Origin: Ignatzschineria sp. | GTDB taxonomy: Bacteria; Pseudomonadota; Gammaproteobacteria; Cardiobacteriales; Wohlfahrtiimonadaceae | Length of the DNA: 42,936 bases | NCBI GenBank assembly: GCA_030150405.1 | Contig: JASLFU010000003.1 | Location: forward strand, 1-42,936 | Reading direction: 5' to 3' | Shown: positions 39,733 through 42,936 of the stretch, in pieces | Numbering within the stretch: the first letter of the stretch is position 1 | How the letters are laid out: the number at the start of each line of letters is the position of its first letter | Translations under genes and position numbers: made by a program | Notes under the pieces: model-generated | What the model saw: only the letters and a program-made list of their open reading frames with translations | What the model was told of the DNA's origin: nothing | Databases searched by the model: none

Positions 39733-40524
39733 TTAATTAGTGTCTGCTTTTTTCTCTCGGTAAACCACTAAGCCATCGCCATAGGTCTGCATAGTGGGCA
39801 TAATCTCAATACGATTAACATTAATATGTTTTGGTTGAGTTGCAAGCCAATAGAGGGTATTTGCAATATCTTTACCCGTTACTGCTTCCACATCGGCGTA
39901 AGTTTCAGCAGCCTTTTGATCATCCCCTTTAAAGCGAACATTGGAAAACTCCGTCTCACTACAAAGCCCCGGCTCAACATTCGTAACCCGGATATTCTTA
40001 CCAATGAGATCTGCGCGAAGATTAAAGGAGAAGTGGGACACAAAGGCCTTTGTCGGGCCATAGACGTTCGATCCATAGTAGGGGTAATTAGCCGCAATCG
40101 AGCTAATATTGATAATGTAGCCATCATTTTTGGCGATCATTTTCGGCAATATAAGATGGGTAATATAGGTTAAACCTTTAATATTTACGTCGATCATGGT
40201 CTCCCAATCAGCGTAATCGACCTTAAAGGCAGCCTCTTTGTTAAGCGCTAAGCCAGCGTTATTGATCAATAGATCAATATCATCAAAAGGGGCGGGGATG
40301 CTTTCGATCGCCACTTTAACGGCCGCTTTATCAGTAATATCCACAACTAAGGGATAGAAGTTTTCTCCAAGTTCCTCTTTAAGGGCATCAAGGCGCTCTT
40401 TACGGCGTGCAAGACCAATAACTCGGTGCCCATTTTTCACAAATAGACGGGCAGTCTCTAAGCCAAATCCGGCAGAAGCTCCGGTAATGAGTAGATTCAT
40501 TGGGGGCGTATTGGGAGATTTCAT
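39733..40524 (-). CDS. ydfG: NADP-dependent 3-hydroxy acid dehydrogenase YdfG (SDR)
   Basis: A 263-aa classical SDR closely like E. coli YdfG, which oxidises L-allo-threonine and L-serine and reduces malonic semialdehyde. TGASAGFG (14-21), NNAGLAL (88-94), catalytic Ser141/142, Tyr155 and Lys159 (YGPTK) and the long conserved TEFSNVRFKGDD are present. Arg40 and Arg41 after the second strand fit NADP(H). AAGGAG lies 6 nt before the ATG at 40524; an internal ATG at residue 9 would give the E. coli-like start. Confidence 0.93.
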   Translation of the reverse strand: MKSPNTPPMNLLITGASAGFGLETARLFVKNGHRVIGLARRKERLDALKEELGENFYPLVVDITDKAAVKVAIESIPAPFDDIDLLINNAGLALNKEAAFKVDYADWETMIDVNIKGLTYITHLILPKMIAKNDGYIINISSIAANYPYYGSNVYGPTKAFVSHFSFNLRADLIGKNIRVTNVEPGLCSETEFSNVRFKGDDQKAAETYADVEAVTGKDIANTLYWLATQPKHINVNRIEIMPTMQTYGDGLVVYREKKADTN

Positions 40525-40604
40525 GGTGGCTCCTTTATCGATGGGGAAAGAAATATCTTAGCATGGAAATTCTGCAGGATTGGGAGGATTTATAAGGCGA
40601 GACA

Positions 40605-40634
40605 TAAAAAAGCCCTCTCAAAAAAGAGGGGGCT
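40605..40634 (-). terminator. Rho-independent terminator of a candidate small RNA (or of yheS)
   Basis: CCCTCT/AGAGGG with flanking AGC/GCT and two extra bases; on the minus strand it is followed by TTTTTTATG. It is 360 bp past the yheS stop and just before the ydfG promoter region. Confidence 0.75.
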
Positions 40635-40918
40635 GGAATAGAGTAGGGATACGTTTTAGCGTGATATGCTCTGCAGTAGCAAAGTGAGAATGTTTATAAA
40701 AGTAGCATATCCGCACTATGGGAGACGAAATCAGATAGTGCTTATGAACTAAAAACGTATAAAGAATGTTGCAGCTGCTCCTCCCCTTCCTCTATCAGTT
40801 AGCGCTTTTCGCCAAAATGTTAACTCTTTTTATAGGAATGATTTGGCGGCGCAAGAGATTAAATCTTTAATTACGTGCTTTAACTTACGTGAAGACGCAA
40901 TGAGTTTTAATCTCTATT
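40612..40918 (-). ncRNA. Candidate small RNA of about 300 nt, unknown class
   Basis: The 468-bp gap between yheS and ydfG has no open frame but does have, on the minus strand, a promoter-like TTGACT-N16-AATAAT and a terminator about 300 nt on. The interval can fold: AATAGAG at the predicted 5' end (40918-40912) complements CTCTATT near the 3' end (40643-40637); AGAGATTAAA (40915-40906) pairs with TTTAATCTCT (40863-40854); and CGCCAAA (40848-40842) with TTTGGCG further on (40816-40810). A purine-rich GAGGAAGGGGAGGAG segment is present. It matches no RNA family I know. It could instead be a long 3' untranslated region of yheS. Confidence 0.4.
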
Positions 40919-40922
40919 GATA

Positions 40923-40950
40923 ATTATTCCTATTTAAGATCTAAAGTCAA
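40923..40950 (-). promoter_or_regulatory. Promoter candidate for the small RNA
   Basis: On the minus strand TTGACT (40950-40945, 5 of 6), a 16-nt spacer and AATAAT (40928-40923, 5 of 6), predicting a start near 40916. Confidence 0.5.
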
Positions 40951-40957
40951 CAGTTGG

Positions 40958-40974
40958 ATGAGAATATTTCTCAT
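40958..40974. repeat. 17-nt palindrome just upstream of the small-RNA promoter
   Basis: ATGAGAA (40958-40964), TAT, TTCTCAT (40968-40974). It lies 8 bp upstream of the TTGACT element and 19 bp past the yheS stop, and may be a regulator site. Confidence 0.6.
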
Positions 40975-40992
40975 ATAAGAGAGTTGCGGGGC

Positions 40993-42894
40993 TTAAAGAA
41001 GGGTGTTGATCTCCTCAATCCGTTCACTCGCAAGAAGCCACGATTCCTCAAGGGTCATAAGCTCCTCTTCTAAGCGCTCCTTTTCGGCGTTGAGTTTGGC
41101 AATCTCTTCCGGCGTCTTTTCGCTATAGGTGTCGGGGTTGCCGAGCACAGCATCAAATTCTGCAATTTTCTCTTCAAGCTTTGGCATCTTCTTTTCGCAT
41201 GCCTCCTTCTCGCGCGTCAGTTTACGAAGCTCGGCGTTTAAGCGTTTACGCTCTTCACGATCAATATGGTGTTGCGGCTTCTCTTCTGTTTTGGGCGCGT
41301 TCGTCTCTTGATTTGCAAGGCGATTCTGCTCAATTAAGTAGGCGCGATAATCATCTAAATCCCCCTTAAACTCATCAATTCCACGATTTGCCACAAGCAT
41401 AAATTGATCGCAACAGAGCTTTAAGAGCGATGCATCGTGCGATACCATTAAAACACCCCCATCATAAGCTTGTAGCGCAAGCGCGATTGCTTCCCGCATC
41501 TCAATATCGAGGTGGTTTGTGGGCTCATCTAAAAGGAGGAGATTGGGTTTTTGATAGACAATCATCGCCAGTGCTAATCGTGCTTTTTCACCGCCAGAGA
41601 AGGGGGCAATCTTCTCAGTCACTTTATCGCCGTGAAAGCCAAAAGAGCCTAAAAAATTGCGGGCTTCTTGTGTGGTGAGTTCAGAATCGAGCTGGGTTAA
41701 GTGCCAAATCGGGTCGGCATCTAAATTTAAATACTCCACTTGATGCTGCGAAAAGTAACCTACCCGAAGATGTTCAGAAGCAATAATCTCGCCAGAAGTG
41801 GGGGCATGTTCACCGGCAATCAGTTTAATGAGCGTCGATTTTCCCTCACCATTTCGCCCTAAAACGCCAAGACGCGTCTCTGGCGTAATGGTTAAATTCA
41901 CATCTTCGAGCACTGGTTTATCCGCAACATAATGGAACGAAATGTGATCGAGCCGAATGAGCGGATCGGGCAAGCGCTCGGGCTCTCTAAAGCTAAAGCG
42001 AAACTCATTTTCAGCAATAACGGGCGCAATATCTTCGAGCTTTTCGAGCGCTTTTACACGGCTTTGCGCCTGTTTGGCTTTAGTCGCTTTTGCGCCGAAA
42101 CGATCAATAAATTTCTGTAAGTGGGCGCGGGTCTTCTCATTTTTCTCATATTGCGCCTGCTGATGGGCCAGTTGTTCGGCTTGTAAGCGTAAAAATGCAG
42201 AGTAGTTGCCGGTGTAGCTTGTCGCTTTTTTCTGATGGAGATGGATAATGTGTGTGCAGATATTATCGAGAAAGTCGCGGTCGTGAGAGATCACCATTAA
42301 AACGCCGTTATATTGTTTGAGCCAATCCTCCACCCAGACAACCGTCTCAAAATCGAGGTGGTTTGTGGGCTCATCGAGCAGAAGAATATCGGAGCGACAC
42401 ATCAGCGCACGCCCAATATTGAGGCGCATTCGCCAACCGCCAGAGAACTCTTTAACCTTTTTGTGGTGTTCGCTCTCTTTAAAGCCCAGTCCATTAAGGA
42501 GCTGATAAGCCCGACTCTCTGCGCGATAACCATCAATCTGCTCTAAGCGCTGATGAATCTCACTAATCTTCATCCCATCTTCAGCTAAAAGCGCCGCTTC
42601 CTCCGCCTCTCTTAGCCCAATGAGCTCCTCATCCCCACTTAAGATATATTCAAAAGCGGTTAGATCAGTATCGAATATCTCTTGCGCAACTTCAGCAATT
42701 ACAGCGTTTTTAGGCAGTTGAATATCGCCACGATCGGGCTCTAAACGTCCTAAAATAGTATTAAAGAGCGTACTCTTTCCCGTACCATTTTTCCCCACCA
42801 ATCCCACCCGCATGCGGGGCGTGATAGAGAAGGAGAAATTCTCGATTAAGAGATTGGCGTTCATACGGATAGTAAGATTCTGAAAATCGATCAT
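40993..42894 (-). CDS. yheS: ABC-F family ATPase YheS
   Basis: A 633-aa soluble protein with two ABC ATPase domains and no membrane part, which acts on the ribosome (ABC-F proteins aid translation of difficult sequences). First domain: GKNGTGKST (34-42), FSGGWRMRL, LLLDEPTNHLD. The linker (about 240-300, RFGAKATKAKQAQSRVKALE) is the P-site tRNA interaction motif. Second domain: GRNGEGKST, FSGGEKARL, LLLDEPTNHLD. A charged C-terminal coiled coil (about 545-633) follows. It is nearly colinear with E. coli YheS (637 aa). Only 42 bp upstream are in the window; AAAGAGCG is the only ribosome-binding-like stretch there. Confidence 0.95.
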   Translation of the reverse strand: MIDFQNLTIRMNANLLIENFSFSITPRMRVGLVGKNGTGKSTLFNTILGRLEPDRGDIQLPKNAVIAEVAQEIFDTDLTAFEYILSGDEELIGLREAEEAALLAEDGMKISEIHQRLEQIDGYRAESRAYQLLNGLGFKESEHHKKVKEFSGGWRMRLNIGRALMCRSDILLLDEPTNHLDFETVVWVEDWLKQYNGVLMVISHDRDFLDNICTHIIHLHQKKATSYTGNYSAFLRLQAEQLAHQQAQYEKNEKTRAHLQKFIDRFGAKATKAKQAQSRVKALEKLEDIAPVIAENEFRFSFREPERLPDPLIRLDHISFHYVADKPVLEDVNLTITPETRLGVLGRNGEGKSTLIKLIAGEHAPTSGEIIASEHLRVGYFSQHQVEYLNLDADPIWHLTQLDSELTTQEARNFLGSFGFHGDKVTEKIAPFSGGEKARLALAMIVYQKPNLLLLDEPTNHLDIEMREAIALALQAYDGGVLMVSHDASLLKLCCDQFMLVANRGIDEFKGDLDDYRAYLIEQNRLANQETNAPKTEEKPQHHIDREERKRLNAELRKLTREKEACEKKMPKLEEKIAEFDAVLGNPDTYSEKTPEEIAKLNAEKERLEEELMTLEESWLLASERIEEINTLL

Positions 42895-42936
42895 TTTTGC
42901 GCTCTTTAATGGATGAAAATTGCGTAGAATAGGGGA

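Noticed and set aside
1..42936. CRISPR arrays, insertion sequences, prophage genes, tRNA genes, att sites
   Set aside because: No spaced direct repeats, transposase or integrase motifs, or tRNA-like cloverleaf with CCA end were seen on either strand.

Overview
The window is ordinary-looking chromosomal DNA of a gammaproteobacterium with moderate-to-low GC. Close similarity of many products to Escherichia coli and Pseudomonas families (ErpA at exactly 114 aa with Cys42/106/108, YiiM, YdfG, YheS, CpdB, System I cytochrome c maturation) supports Gammaproteobacteria. The gene orders differ from E. coli, and a member of Cardiobacteriales (Wohlfahrtiimonas/Ignatzschineria type) is my guess only. 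I see no prophage, insertion sequence, CRISPR array or tRNA. The left edge carries the last ~23 nt of a 5S rRNA, so an rRNA operon ends there.

Layout. 1-470: 5S rRNA end, terminators, and ftsB alone on the minus strand. 556-4355 (+): prfA, a CpdB-like cyclic nucleotide phosphodiesterase with no signal peptide, and an SDR oxidoreductase. 4421-8333 (-): a tightly overlapped four-gene membrane operon, qmcA-nfeD-DUF2868-DUF3482 GTPase. 8569-10792 (-): erpA and aspS. 11069-14348: an HSL-type esterase (-) separated by a 600-bp structured intergenic region from an alpha/beta hydrolase overlapping a TauE/SafE permease (+). 14535-17288 (+): polA. 17441-21332 (-): yiiM and a three-gene proton-translocating transhydrogenase (pntAA-pntAB-pntB) whose PntB carries an ~80-residue extra loop. 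21756-28986 (+): a complete cytochrome c maturation operon in the order ccmC-D-E-F-G-H-I-A-B. 29182-34170 (+): a MarR regulator with a clear palindromic operator inside its promoter, then an RND efflux adaptor and pump with no outer-membrane channel gene. 34422-36652 (-): ridA, and the pair ygfZ-pfk. 36874-38631 (+): a glutathione S-transferase and alr. 38758-40524 (-): ydfG and an M19 dipeptidase. 40600-40950: a possible small RNA gene. 40993-42894 (-): yheS-type ABC-F ATPase.

How the genes fit together. Respiratory and redox functions dominate: cytochrome c maturation, transhydrogenase, ErpA and YgfZ for Fe-S assembly, YiiM and GST. Translation is represented by RF1, AspRS, ABC-F and the 5S rRNA. 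The best candidates for something little described are the SPFH/NfeD/DUF2868/GTPase operon, the PntB insertion, the cytosolic CpdB, the structured leader before the esterase, and the candidate small RNA next to yheS. All functional calls are by recognition of sequence motifs; no database search was run.
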